Assembly: GCA_002427815.1 (NCBI GenBank)
Contig: DIZF01000087.1
Span: forward strand, 1 to 33,564
Direction of reading: 5' to 3'
Length of the DNA stretch: 33,564 bases
Origin: Ramlibacter tataouinensis
GTDB taxonomy: Bacteria > Pseudomonadota > Gammaproteobacteria > Burkholderiales > Burkholderiaceae_C
Of this stretch, positions 1 to 7,295 are shown piece by piece. Numbering within the stretch: position 1 is the first letter of the stretch; every line of letters starts with the position of its first letter. The notes beneath the pieces were generated by a model, which was not told where the DNA came from, searched no databases, and saw nothing but the letters and a program-made list of their open reading frames with translations. The translations under genes were made by a program, and so were the position numbers.

Positions 1-59
1 CCCGCATCAGCATTGGCTTTGCGCCCTGATCGCATCAATTAAACCGGACACTACTGAGT

Positions 60-1115
60 TCATGACAACCTTTCTTCGTGATGGATGCCCAGGGCCTGAT
101 GCACCGGGCGGTCGGAATAGCTGAAGAGCACGCAGCCGCGCTCGGAAGAGAAACGCGCAGTGTGCCACGACGGGATGACGAAATGATCGCGCGGGCCGAA
201 CGCGAAACGCCAGCTGTGCCCGCCGCCCTCGATCACGGCCCCGCCGCTGCCCTCGACCACGCTGTAGACAGCGCCGTCGGTTTGCCGCCAGGGCAGGCCG
301 CTGAACCCGGCGGGCAGCTTCTGCATGAAGGTGGCCATGGTGGGCATCGGCGCGCCGCCGGTGAGCGGGTTCAGGTAGCGCAGCTTGACCCCGTCCCAGT
401 CGTCGACGGGCGCGTCGCGCTCCAGGCGCTCCAGCGCCTCCCGGCTGCGCTCGTAGGGATAGCTGAAGATCGGCGAGGTTGCGCCGAAGCGCTCCTCGTG
501 CCGCACCGGTGCCATGTTGTGGCCGTAGCGTGCGAAGCTCGTGCCCTCTGTCCGCGAAACGACCTGGGATTTGCTGGTGTTGTTCTCCGCGAAGCCGGCG
601 TCGAAGAAACGGACCATGGGAATGTCCAGCCCGTCCAGCCAGACTACCGGTCCGCCGCCCTCGTGCCCATGGTCGTGCCAGGTCCAGCTGGGGGTGATGA
701 TGAAATCGCCCGGCCGCATGGTGGTGCGCTCGCCGTCGACCGCGGTGTAGGCCCCCGAGCCTTCAACGATGAAACGCAAGGCGCTCTGCGTGTGGCGATG
801 GCTGGGAGCTACTTCGCCGGGCATGATCAACTGCAGTCCGGCGTAAAGCGACTGCGTCACGGCGGACTGCCCCCGCAGCGCCGGATTCTCCAGGATCAGC
901 ACGCGGCGCACCGCTTCTTCGGCCGTGATGGCCGCGCCGGCGCGCATCAGGAAGGGCCGGACCTCTGCATATCGCCACAGTGCGGGAACGCAGGGGCTGG
1001 CCGGTTGCGGCGGCACCAGGGCATGCAGTACCTCCCACAACGGGGTCAGGTTCAGCGGGTCCATGTCGCGATAGAGCTGCTCGCGCAATTGGGCGGTGGG
1101 ATGAGGGGCGTTCAT
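60..1115 (-). CDS. gtdA: Gentisate 1,2-dioxygenase (bicupin)
   Basis: This 351-residue protein should open the ring of gentisate to maleylpyruvate with O2 and Fe(II) in the cytoplasm. Two cupin barrels are visible, at roughly residues 90-160 and 265-335. The first carries SHRH (H106, H108) and WTWHDHGH (H147). The 2- and 39-residue spacings equal those of the iron-binding histidine triad of gentisate/salicylate dioxygenases (H119, H121, H160, as I recall), and length is normal. The start was chosen at MNAPHP because AGGAGAC lies just upstream and the preceding gene ends 17 bases before; the frame stays open further upstream, but that stretch shadows the neighbour. It is the last of three minus-strand genes, behind an oxidoreductase and a 3-hydroxybenzoate 6-monooxygenase, which strongly supports gentisate as substrate. 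Related 1-hydroxy-2-naphthoate or salicylate dioxygenases are less likely alternatives. Confidence 0.9.
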   Translation of the reverse strand: MNAPHPTAQLREQLYRDMDPLNLTPLWEVLHALVPPQPASPCVPALWRYAEVRPFLMRAGAAITAEEAVRRVLILENPALRGQSAVTQSLYAGLQLIMPGEVAPSHRHTQSALRFIVEGSGAYTAVDGERTTMRPGDFIITPSWTWHDHGHEGGGPVVWLDGLDIPMVRFFDAGFAENNTSKSQVVSRTEGTSFARYGHNMAPVRHEERFGATSPIFSYPYERSREALERLERDAPVDDWDGVKLRYLNPLTGGAPMPTMATFMQKLPAGFSGLPWRQTDGAVYSVVEGSGGAVIEGGGHSWRFAFGPRDHFVIPSWHTARFSSERGCVLFSYSDRPVHQALGIHHEERLS

Positions 1116-1132
1116 GAATGTCTCCTGACCGG

Positions 1133-2476
1133 CTACCAGCTGCGGCCGAGATAGGCGCCGCCGGATTCGAGGCGGGTCTGCAGTGAAGGAATATCGATGT
1201 CCGCAGCGGCGCAGTCGGCTGTCTGCGCCAGGTCGGCCGCGGCCCCGGCAGCCTGGCCCATGACGAAGCAGGCGCCCGTGACCCGAGCCGCCGACTGCGC
1301 CTCGTGAGTCATCGAGGCGCAACGCCCGGCCACCCACAGGTTGTCGAGCCCCAGGGGGACGGTCATGCGGTAGGGTAGGTGGTTGAAGCCGCGGCTTTGC
1401 GGAATCTTCGGCCAGCGAAATTCCACATCGCCTTTCAGGTGCAGCTCCAGCGGCCAGCCGTTGACGCCGACGGTGTCGTCGAAGCTGGCGCACTCGAGCA
1501 CATCGCTTTCGGTGAGTATGTAGCGGCCGTGCACGCGACGGGTTTCGCGAATGCCCACCTGGGGCGCGATGTCGACGACGTAGGAATTCTCGAAGCCCGG
1601 CACTTCCTTCAGGAAGCCGGCCACGCTGGCGATCTGCCGGCGGCCGAGCATCTCGGCATCGCTCAGCTCCTGGACATCGGTGCCATCCATCGCGTCGCCC
1701 TGCGCGTTGGCCAGCTGCGTGAGGTTGACCCGCCATTCGATTCCGCTCTTCTGCGGTCGCACGATCGGCGTTTTGCGGGGAAATCGGTAGCGGCCCGCTG
1801 CCTCTGCTTCCAGCATCAGCCCCGGAATCACTTCCCAGGCCTTGCCGGCACGTTGCGGGTCGATACCGTTGAGTCGGAACATGGTCGACGGATAGAGCAT
1901 GTGGCCGTGCCCGTCGCCCTTTTCGAAAGGGGCGCCGGCCCAGGCCGCGAGGTCGCCGTCGCCGGAGCAGTCGATGAAGCTGCGCCCGAGCAGGGCCCGG
2001 CGCCCCGACTTCGTTTCCACCAGCAGGGCGCGCACGCGGCTCGGCCCGTCCATGACCGCGCCGACCGCGAGCACGTGGAACAGCACCTGCGCGCCCGCCG
2101 AGACCAGCAGGTCGTCCGCGGCGATCTTGTATGCGGGGGTGTCGTAAGATTGGGCCACCGTCTTGCCGAACAGGGAATGGGGCGCGTTCAAGCCGCCCAG
2201 CGCAGCGATGCGTGCCAGCAGATCGGCGGCCACGCCGTGCACCACCTGGCGGATGTTGCCGTGCACATTGGCATGCAGTCCGCAGAAGTTGGTCACGCCG
2301 GCAGCGGTTCCCATGCCACCGAGAAAGCCATGACGCTCGATCAGGAGTGTCGAGCGTCCCGCTCTCGCCGCCGTCACAGCGGCCGCGATCCCGGCCGGGC
2401 CGCCGCCGAGCACGATCACTTCGTATTCGCCCAGCACCGGCGTCTGCCGGCTCGGTTCGGTCAAGACTGTTTGCAT
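1133..2476 (-). CDS. FAD-dependent oxidoreductase, FAD_oxidored family, substrate unknown
   Basis: This 447-residue protein has an N-terminal Rossmann FAD motif (VIVLGGGPAGIAAAVTAARAG, about residues 20-40). Its C-terminal half carries the family-typical LWVAGRCAS...THEAQSAARVTGAC...MGQAAGAAA block. Both are hallmarks of the FAD-dependent oxidoreductases related to HdrA and thiazole-biosynthesis flavoproteins. I see no iron-sulfur cysteine cluster and no signal peptide, so a soluble cytoplasmic flavoprotein is expected. It lies between the gentisate-forming hydroxylase (6 bases upstream) and gentisate dioxygenase (17 bases downstream), so it is almost certainly cotranscribed with them. The standard 3-hydroxybenzoate to gentisate route needs no such enzyme, so it may act on a peripheral substrate or a quinone by-product; that is inference. 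Family assignment is firm, function is not. Confidence 0.85.
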   Translation of the reverse strand: MQTVLTEPSRQTPVLGEYEVIVLGGGPAGIAAAVTAARAGRSTLLIERHGFLGGMGTAAGVTNFCGLHANVHGNIRQVVHGVAADLLARIAALGGLNAPHSLFGKTVAQSYDTPAYKIAADDLLVSAGAQVLFHVLAVGAVMDGPSRVRALLVETKSGRRALLGRSFIDCSGDGDLAAWAGAPFEKGDGHGHMLYPSTMFRLNGIDPQRAGKAWEVIPGLMLEAEAAGRYRFPRKTPIVRPQKSGIEWRVNLTQLANAQGDAMDGTDVQELSDAEMLGRRQIASVAGFLKEVPGFENSYVVDIAPQVGIRETRRVHGRYILTESDVLECASFDDTVGVNGWPLELHLKGDVEFRWPKIPQSRGFNHLPYRMTVPLGLDNLWVAGRCASMTHEAQSAARVTGACFVMGQAAGAAADLAQTADCAAADIDIPSLQTRLESGGAYLGRSW

Positions 2477-2482
2477 CGGGCC

Positions 2483-3676
2483 TCAGTGGAACAGATTGGC
2501 CGGATCGATGCCGTCGTACATCCACTTCAGCCCGGCGAACCCGGCCGACTCCTTGCCGCTTTGGAACAGCTGGTTGCGCAGCTCGCGCTGCACGCCCGAC
2601 GCGTGGTAGATATCGCCGTAGAACCGGGCGGTGAGTTGGACCCGCCCGGTGCGCAGATAGCGGGCCTGCTGGTACTTCTGCAAGGCCTGTGCCACGTCGC
2701 CCGCGGTGGAGCGCAGTGCGGCGCCCAGCACCACGGCGTCTTCGATGGCCTGCCCCGCCCCCTGGGCCAGATACTGCAGCATCGGGTGGGCTGCGTCGCC
2801 GAGCAACGTGACCCGGCGGTCGCTCCAGTTCTTCACCGGTTCGCGATCGCACAGCACCCACATCTTCCAGGTTTCGATCTTGCCCAGCAGCTCGCGCACC
2901 TGCGGCACGGCCTGGGCGAAACGCTCGTTCAGTTCGGCGGTGTCGCCGAAGGTGTTCCAGCCCTCGTCGTACTTGTCGCTGTGGAACACGGCCACCAGGT
3001 TGAACAGCTCACCGCGCCGCAGCGGGTAATGAACCAAATGGGTCTTTTCGCCGCCCCAGAGCAGCACGTCGTCGCTCCACAGATGCGCCGGCACCTGGTC
3101 GCGCTTGAGCACGGCGCGGTAGGCGATGTGGCCGGAGATGCGGGGCTTGCCATCGCCGACCACTGCTTCCCGAATGCGGCTCCACAGGCCATCCGCGCCA
3201 ATCAGCGCCGAGCCGGCCAGCACGTCGCCGCCCGCCAGGTGGACCCGTACCCCTTGCGCATCCTGATCGAACGACTCGACCTTGCTGGCGGTGCGCAGGT
3301 TGACGTTGGGCATCGCCTTGCACGCATCGAGGAACACCTGGTGCAGGTCGGCGCGATAGATGACGCCGTAGGGATAGCCATAGGCCGCGAGCGCCGTCTC
3401 GCCCAGCGGCACCCGAATGACCTTTTCGCCCGTGCGCACGTCGTTCATTCCCAGGCCCGGCGGAAAGAAGGCGACCTGGTTGACCGCCTCGGTCAGGCCC
3501 AGGTATTCGAACATCCTGAAGATGTTGGGGCCGAGCTGGATGCCCGCGCCGATTTCACCGAAGGCGGCCGATTGTTCCAGCACTGTCACGTAGTGACCGT
3601 CCCTGGCCAGGACATAGGCGGCGGCCAGTCCGCCGATGCCGCCGCCGGCGATGAGAAGGGGAAGAGGCTGGTTCAT
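2483..3676 (-). CDS. 3-hydroxybenzoate 6-monooxygenase (flavin hydroxylase)
   Basis: This 397-residue, single-component, class A flavoprotein monooxygenase should convert 3-hydroxybenzoate to gentisate with NADH and O2. The FAD GxGxxG motif is at residues 11-16, the DG motif (GADGLW) near 161-165 and the GD motif (LLGDAAHP) near 291-298, followed by QYLAQGA at 301-307. H213, Y217 and Q301 fall at the numbering I recall for the substrate-contacting residues of Rhodococcus 3-hydroxybenzoate 6-hydroxylase, which favours this activity over salicylate 1-hydroxylase. It is the first gene of the minus-strand operon, with the oxidoreductase starting 6 bases after it and gentisate dioxygenase following. 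The start at MNQPLP has AGGA 11 bases upstream. A TATGAT hexamer at 3709-3714 could be its -10, but no clear -35 goes with it. Confidence 0.88.
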   Translation of the reverse strand: MNQPLPLLIAGGGIGGLAAAYVLARDGHYVTVLEQSAAFGEIGAGIQLGPNIFRMFEYLGLTEAVNQVAFFPPGLGMNDVRTGEKVIRVPLGETALAAYGYPYGVIYRADLHQVFLDACKAMPNVNLRTASKVESFDQDAQGVRVHLAGGDVLAGSALIGADGLWSRIREAVVGDGKPRISGHIAYRAVLKRDQVPAHLWSDDVLLWGGEKTHLVHYPLRRGELFNLVAVFHSDKYDEGWNTFGDTAELNERFAQAVPQVRELLGKIETWKMWVLCDREPVKNWSDRRVTLLGDAAHPMLQYLAQGAGQAIEDAVVLGAALRSTAGDVAQALQKYQQARYLRTGRVQLTARFYGDIYHASGVQRELRNQLFQSGKESAGFAGLKWMYDGIDPANLFH

Positions 3677-3833
3677 CGCGAAGTCGTCCTGGTCGGGGGA
3701 AGGGGCAAATCATAAGCAGAATGCCGGACGCGGGCCGAGACCCAGGCAGAGCGCCAGTGGCGCGGCTGTGGCGAGCTCGAATCTGCGCTACCGCCCGGAA
3801 TGGGCGCAGTCGTGGTCCCGCAACGGTAAGGTG
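3677..3833. other. Divergent gap between gentisate and iron operons
   Basis: The full gap is 215 bases (3677-3891), and this is its gentisate-operon side. A TATGAT (3709-3714, minus strand) may be the gentisate operon -10. I see no regulator gene or clear palindrome here, so the control of the gentisate genes is not explained by this window. Confidence 0.4.
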
Positions 3834-3862
3834 TTGTATTTGAGAATGATTCGCATTACAAT
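3834..3862 (+). promoter_or_regulatory. Sigma-70 promoter of the FTR1 operon
   Basis: TTGTAT (3834-3839) and TACAAT (3857-3862) are separated by exactly 17 bases and lie 30 bases before the cupredoxin start codon. The match is visible in the sequence; promoter activity is inferred. A Fur box fills the spacer. Confidence 0.7.
3842..3860 (+). promoter_or_regulatory. Fur box
   Basis: GAGAATGATTCGCATTACA matches the 19-base Fur consensus (GATAATGATAATCATTATC) at 13 positions, including both AATGAT and CATTA half-sites. It lies between the -35 and -10 of the operon promoter, where bound Fur-Fe(II) would exclude RNA polymerase. This predicts induction of the FTR1 genes under iron limitation. Confidence 0.8.
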
Positions 3863-3891
3863 GCGTTCACAACACGACCTTTGGACGACCC

Positions 3892-4242
3892 ATGAAGCTG
3901 CTTTCTTCCTCTGTTGGCGCTGCGCGAGCCGCCTTTCTTGTGCTGGCCCTGTCCGCCTCCACGTTGGCCATGGCGGCTGATCCTGAAGCGCTGCTGGTGA
4001 TCAAGAACCATCGGTTCGAGCCGGCCGAAATCAAGGTCCCGGCGGGCAAGCGCGTCAAGCTGACGGTGCACAACCAGGATTCGACGGCCGAAGAGTTCGA
4101 GAGCCACAAGCTGAACCGGGAAAAAGTGATTGCGCCGGGCGCCAAGGTCGTGATTTTCATCGGGCCGTTGAAGCCCGGTCAATACGAATTCGTCGGCGAG
4201 TACAACGAAGCGACGGCCAAGGGCGTCGTGGTGGCGGAGTAA
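3892..4242 (+). CDS. Periplasmic cupredoxin-like iron-uptake protein (EfeO/FtrB-type)
   Basis: This 116-residue protein has a clear Sec signal peptide, with cleavage likely after the AMA near residue 28, followed by one cupredoxin-fold domain (residues 30-116). Features matching the cupredoxin domain of EfeO/FtrB proteins are NHRFEPAEIKVPAGK, an acidic EEFES stretch, the IAPG turn and GPLKPGQYEF. The mature part has no cysteine, so it cannot form a classical type 1 blue-copper site; it probably handles iron or works with the neighbouring permease. It is the first gene of a Fur-controlled operon, ending 2 bases before the FTR1 gene. In Bordetella ftrABCD a similar small cupredoxin-like protein accompanies an FTR1 permease in ferrous iron uptake (established knowledge). 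The specific role here is inferred. Confidence 0.82.
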   Translation: MKLLSSSVGAARAAFLVLALSASTLAMAADPEALLVIKNHRFEPAEIKVPAGKRVKLTVHNQDSTAEEFESHKLNREKVIAPGAKVVIFIGPLKPGQYEFVGEYNEATAKGVVVAE

Positions 4243-4244
4243 GC

Positions 4245-5096
4245 ATGATTGCCGCTGCCCTCATCGTTTTCCGCGAGTCGCTCGAGGCGGCGCTGTTCGT
4301 GGGCATCATCGCAGCGGCGACGCGCGGGCTGGCCGGGCGGACGACCTGGCTGGCAGGCGGCGTCGTTGCCGGCATCCTGGGCGCCGCTGCGCTGGCTGCC
4401 GGCGCCGACCGGATCGGGGCGCTTGCCGATGGGATCGGGCAGGACCTGGTGAATGTCGCGATCCTGTCCCTGGCCCTGTTGATGCTCGCCTGGCATTGCA
4501 TCTGGGTTTCCACGCACGGCAAGGAAATGACCCAGGATGCCAGGAGCCTGGGCTCGTCGGTGCGTGACGGCCGGCGCACGCCGCGCGCGCTGGTCGTGGC
4601 CGTGGCGCTCGCCGTCCTGCGCGAAGGAGCCGAGACGGTGCTGTTCGTGACGGGCCTGACCACCGGCACGCCGGGCGAATCGGGCAGCATGCTGGCCGGG
4701 GCCGCACTCGGTCTCGCCGCCGGCGTGGCGGCGGGCCTTCTCATCTACCTTGGCCTGTCACGCATCAAGCCGCGTAGCCTGTTTGCCGTGACCAACGGAT
4801 TCATCCTGGTGCTGGCGGCCGCGATCGCCAGCCAACTGGCCCGGGCCCTGGCGCAGTCGGGCCTGGTGAATGCCTGGTCCGACGCGCTGTGGGACACCTC
4901 GCGCGTCCTGCCGAGCGACTCGCCCGTGGGGGTGCTGCTGCACGCCCTGGCTGGTTACGATGCGCGCCCATCCGGGTTGCAGCTTGCCTTCTACCTCGGC
5001 ACGCTGATCATCATCGGTCTCGCGACCCGGCAGGTGCGCCGGCAGCAGCTGCGCAACCGGCCGATCGACGAAGGCCTGCGCCGGCAGGCCTGCTAA
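4245..5096 (+). CDS. FTR1-family iron permease (EfeU/FtrC-type)
   Basis: This 283-residue inner-membrane protein has about seven hydrophobic segments and the two REXXE motifs that define iron permeases of the FTR1/EfeU family: RESLE at residues 10-14 and REGAE at 126-130. The family moves iron across the membrane, using the REXXE glutamates as ligands. Length is normal for a bacterial single-domain permease. The ribosome binding site GGCGGAG lies within the end of the upstream cupredoxin gene, which stops 2 bases before this ATG, so translation is probably coupled. The promoter with its Fur box is at 3834-3862. Neither a P19 (FtrA) nor a ferredoxin (FtrD) gene is in the cluster, so the electron-transfer partner is unclear. 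The C-terminal tail is basic and probably cytoplasmic. Confidence 0.9.
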   Translation: MIAAALIVFRESLEAALFVGIIAAATRGLAGRTTWLAGGVVAGILGAAALAAGADRIGALADGIGQDLVNVAILSLALLMLAWHCIWVSTHGKEMTQDARSLGSSVRDGRRTPRALVVAVALAVLREGAETVLFVTGLTTGTPGESGSMLAGAALGLAAGVAAGLLIYLGLSRIKPRSLFAVTNGFILVLAAAIASQLARALAQSGLVNAWSDALWDTSRVLPSDSPVGVLLHALAGYDARPSGLQLAFYLGTLIIIGLATRQVRRQQLRNRPIDEGLRRQAC

Positions 5097-5130
5097 CGCC
5101 CCGAATTCCTCAACCTTCCGGAGTATTTCC

Positions 5131-5874
5131 ATGCGAATCGCCCCACTGGCGAGGGCGCTGGCCGCCCTGTGCCCTCTGCTCTCGGCTGCCGTGCTGCACG
5201 CCGAGCCCAACGACTATGTACGGACCCCGATCGTCGAAGAGGGCGAGAAGGAGATCGACTTCAAGTGGGGCGTCGAAAAGCGCAAGAACATGGCCAGCGG
5301 CACTGCCACCTCGGTTGGTTTTGGCTGGGGCGCCACGTCATGGTGGTTTACCGAGCTGTATGGCAAATGGCATCGCGACCCGGGCGAGTCGTCCGGATTC
5401 GACGCATGGGAATGGGAGAACCGATTTCAGCTGCTTGAAACCGGCAAGTACCCGGTGGACCTGGGCTTCCTGCTGGAAATCGAGCGGCCCAAGGACCGGT
5501 CCGAGGGCTACGAACTGACTTACGGTCCTTTGCTGCAGTCGGAGTGGGGCGCCATCCAGGGTAATCTGAATCTGTTGTGGCAAAGGCATGTACGCGCCAG
5601 TGCGCCGTTCGCGACCGACCTGCACTACCAGCTGCAGCTGAAGTACCGCGCTTCCGAAAAATTCGAATGGGGCGCCCAGGGCTTCGGCTCGCTGGGACGC
5701 TGGGATCAATGGTCCCCGTCATCGCAGCAGGAGCATCAGTTCGGGCCGGCGATCTTCGGGAAAATCAGGACCGGCACCGCGCAGGCTGTCAGGTACAACG
5801 CGGCCCTTCTTTTCGGCACCAACGATGCATCGCCCAGGACTGCCGTTCGATTGCAGGCCGAGTACGAGTTCTAA
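5131..5874 (+). CDS. Predicted outer-membrane beta-barrel protein of the FTR1 operon
   Basis: I do not recognise a named family for this 247-residue protein. It starts with a Sec signal peptide (cleavage probably after VLHA near residue 24). The mature part is rich in alternating aromatic and polar residues (GWGATSWWFTELYGKW, NLNLLWQRHV, LHYQLQLKYRA), as in amphipathic beta-strands. The last residues, RLQAEYEF, end in phenylalanine with hydrophobic residues at alternating positions, the usual sorting signal for barrel insertion by BAM. An outer-membrane barrel of perhaps 8-12 strands is therefore inferred. It follows the FTR1 gene by 34 bases with its own CGGAG ribosome binding site and no terminator between, so it probably belongs to the Fur-controlled operon and could help iron cross the outer membrane. 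Confidence 0.7.
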   Translation: MRIAPLARALAALCPLLSAAVLHAEPNDYVRTPIVEEGEKEIDFKWGVEKRKNMASGTATSVGFGWGATSWWFTELYGKWHRDPGESSGFDAWEWENRFQLLETGKYPVDLGFLLEIERPKDRSEGYELTYGPLLQSEWGAIQGNLNLLWQRHVRASAPFATDLHYQLQLKYRASEKFEWGAQGFGSLGRWDQWSPSSQQEHQFGPAIFGKIRTGTAQAVRYNAALLFGTNDASPRTAVRLQAEYEF

Positions 5875-5901
5875 GCGCGTTCGCGGCGCCGGCAGCCTGC
5901 C

Positions 5902-6207
5902 CTACTCCGGCGATTTCATCAGCAGCTCGAAGTGCTCCACGACAGGCGGGCCCGCGAAGAAAGGTCCCACGATGGCGCGCCACTGCGCGAACAACGGCCC
6001 TTCGCGGAAGGCCACCGTGTGGTCCTCCAGCTTTTCCCAGAAGATCTGCAGCACATAACGCTCGGGCGACTCGATGCCCTTGTTGACCTTGTAGCCACGC
6101 ATGCCCTTGGCCTGCGAGACGACGGTGGCGACGCCGCGCCGGATGGCCTCTTCGAATGCCGCCTGCTGGCCGGGCTTGATGCGGATGTCCGCGATTTCGA
6201 GAATCAT
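5902..6207 (-). CDS. Antibiotic biosynthesis monooxygenase (ABM) domain protein
   Basis: This 101-residue protein is one ferredoxin-like ABM domain: a first strand MILEIADIRIKPG, helix QQAAFEEAIRRGVATV, strand GYKVNKGIESPERYVLQIFWE, then a helix with FREGPLFAQW and a final strand VEHFELLM. Such proteins are small dimeric enzymes, including quinol monooxygenases like YgiN and haem-degrading monooxygenases. Nothing in the sequence fixes the substrate. The start has AAGGAA upstream. It lies 53 bases downstream of an alpha/beta hydrolase on the same strand and converges on the iron operon. Its closeness to gentisate and iron genes could suggest quinol detoxification or haem use, but both are guesses. 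The domain call is good. Confidence 0.78.
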   Translation of the reverse strand: MILEIADIRIKPGQQAAFEEAIRRGVATVVSQAKGMRGYKVNKGIESPERYVLQIFWEKLEDHTVAFREGPLFAQWRAIVGPFFAGPPVVEHFELLMKSPE

Positions 6208-6260
6208 GGGGTTCCTTCAGTGCTGGTTGTCGGGCAAGTCTGGCGTGGGGCCGTTCGCTT

Positions 6261-7226
6261 TCATGAGCGGCTGTCTCCGGAAGGCTCGCGCGCCAGTGCA
6301 TGGCGCAGTTGTGCAGCGCACAGCCGCACGGCAGCATTTGCCTCGTCGATGACCCGGCCCATGAGGATGAAGCCGTGGATCTGCCGTTCGAAGCACACCA
6401 GCGTGGACTGGTTGCCGGCCTCCGAGAGGCATTGCGCAAACTGCAGCCCCTCGTCGCGCAGCGGATCGTAGCCCGCGGTCAGGACCAGTGCGGGTGGCAG
6501 CCCCGCCAGGCTCTCATGCAGCAGCGGCGAAGCACGCCAGTCGAGGTCGTGCGACGGATCGGTGATGTAGTGGTCGTGGAAATAGCCGATGGTCTCGCGC
6601 GTCAGCAGGTAACCCGTGCCATTGGTCTCATGCGACGGCGCTGTGCGCCGGTTGTCGGTGGCCGGATAGATCAGCAGCTGGAACGCGAGCGCAGGACCGC
6701 CCGCGTCGCGCGCCGCCAGAGCCACCACCGCCGCGAGATTGCCGCCGGCGCTGTCGCCGCCCACCGCCATTCGGCTGGCGTCGATTCCCAACCGGTTCGC
6801 GTTGTCATGCACCCAGTGCAGCGCCGCGATCGCGTCGATCGCCGCGGCGGGAAAGCGATGCTCGGGAGCGAGGCGGTAGTCCACCGCCACCACGGCGCAG
6901 CCCGAGCCGTTGGCCAGCTCGCGGCACAGCGTGTCATGGGTCTCCAGGTCGCCGATGACCCAGCCACCGCCGTGGTAGTACACCAGCACCGGCAGCAGGC
7001 TGCCGACGGAGCTGCCGGCCGGACGGTAGAGCCGCAACGGGATGTCGCCGCCGGGCCCGGGCATGGCGAAGTCGCGCGCCAGCGCCACGTCGGGCGGCGG
7101 TGGCTGGCTGAAGAAGCGCCGCTCGCGATACAGCTCACGCGCCTCGGCCGGCGTGAGGGTATGGGTGGGAGGAATTTTTCTTTCCTCGATGAGGTTCAGC
7201 AACGCTCGCGCCTGGGGATGAAGCAT
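6261..7226 (-). CDS. Alpha/beta hydrolase, hormone-sensitive-lipase family
   Basis: This 321-residue carboxylesterase has the oxyanion-hole motif HGGGW at residues 85-89 and the nucleophile elbow GGDSAGG with S159. The acid D254 lies in TAGYDPLRDEG, and H284 in RQIHGF. Together these make a complete catalytic triad of the bacterial HSL (family IV) type. No signal peptide is seen, so it should be cytoplasmic. The natural substrate cannot be read from sequence; short-chain or aromatic esters are typical. It is transcribed away from the isomerase gene at 7296 across a 69-base gap and precedes the ABM gene on the same strand. Together with the gentisate genes it could release aromatic acids from esters, which is speculation. 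Confidence 0.85.
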   Translation of the reverse strand: MLHPQARALLNLIEERKIPPTHTLTPAEARELYRERRFFSQPPPPDVALARDFAMPGPGGDIPLRLYRPAGSSVGSLLPVLVYYHGGGWVIGDLETHDTLCRELANGSGCAVVAVDYRLAPEHRFPAAAIDAIAALHWVHDNANRLGIDASRMAVGGDSAGGNLAAVVALAARDAGGPALAFQLLIYPATDNRRTAPSHETNGTGYLLTRETIGYFHDHYITDPSHDLDWRASPLLHESLAGLPPALVLTAGYDPLRDEGLQFAQCLSEAGNQSTLVCFERQIHGFILMGRVIDEANAAVRLCAAQLRHALAREPSGDSRS

Positions 7227-7295
7227 GGATCCGTTCGTGTCTGTGCCGGCTCAGCCGTGCGTGTTGGAATGCGCGCGCCGGTTTATGCTTGCGCC

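Noticed and set aside
1..59. Possible feature at the left edge
   Set aside because: Only 59 bases after the gentisate dioxygenase stop codon; I see no hairpin or coding start that can be supported.
1379..3715. Long open frame on the plus strand opposite the gentisate operon
   Set aside because: It mirrors the codon pattern of GC-rich genes on the other strand, has no domain resemblance, and runs opposite two well-recognised flavoproteins.
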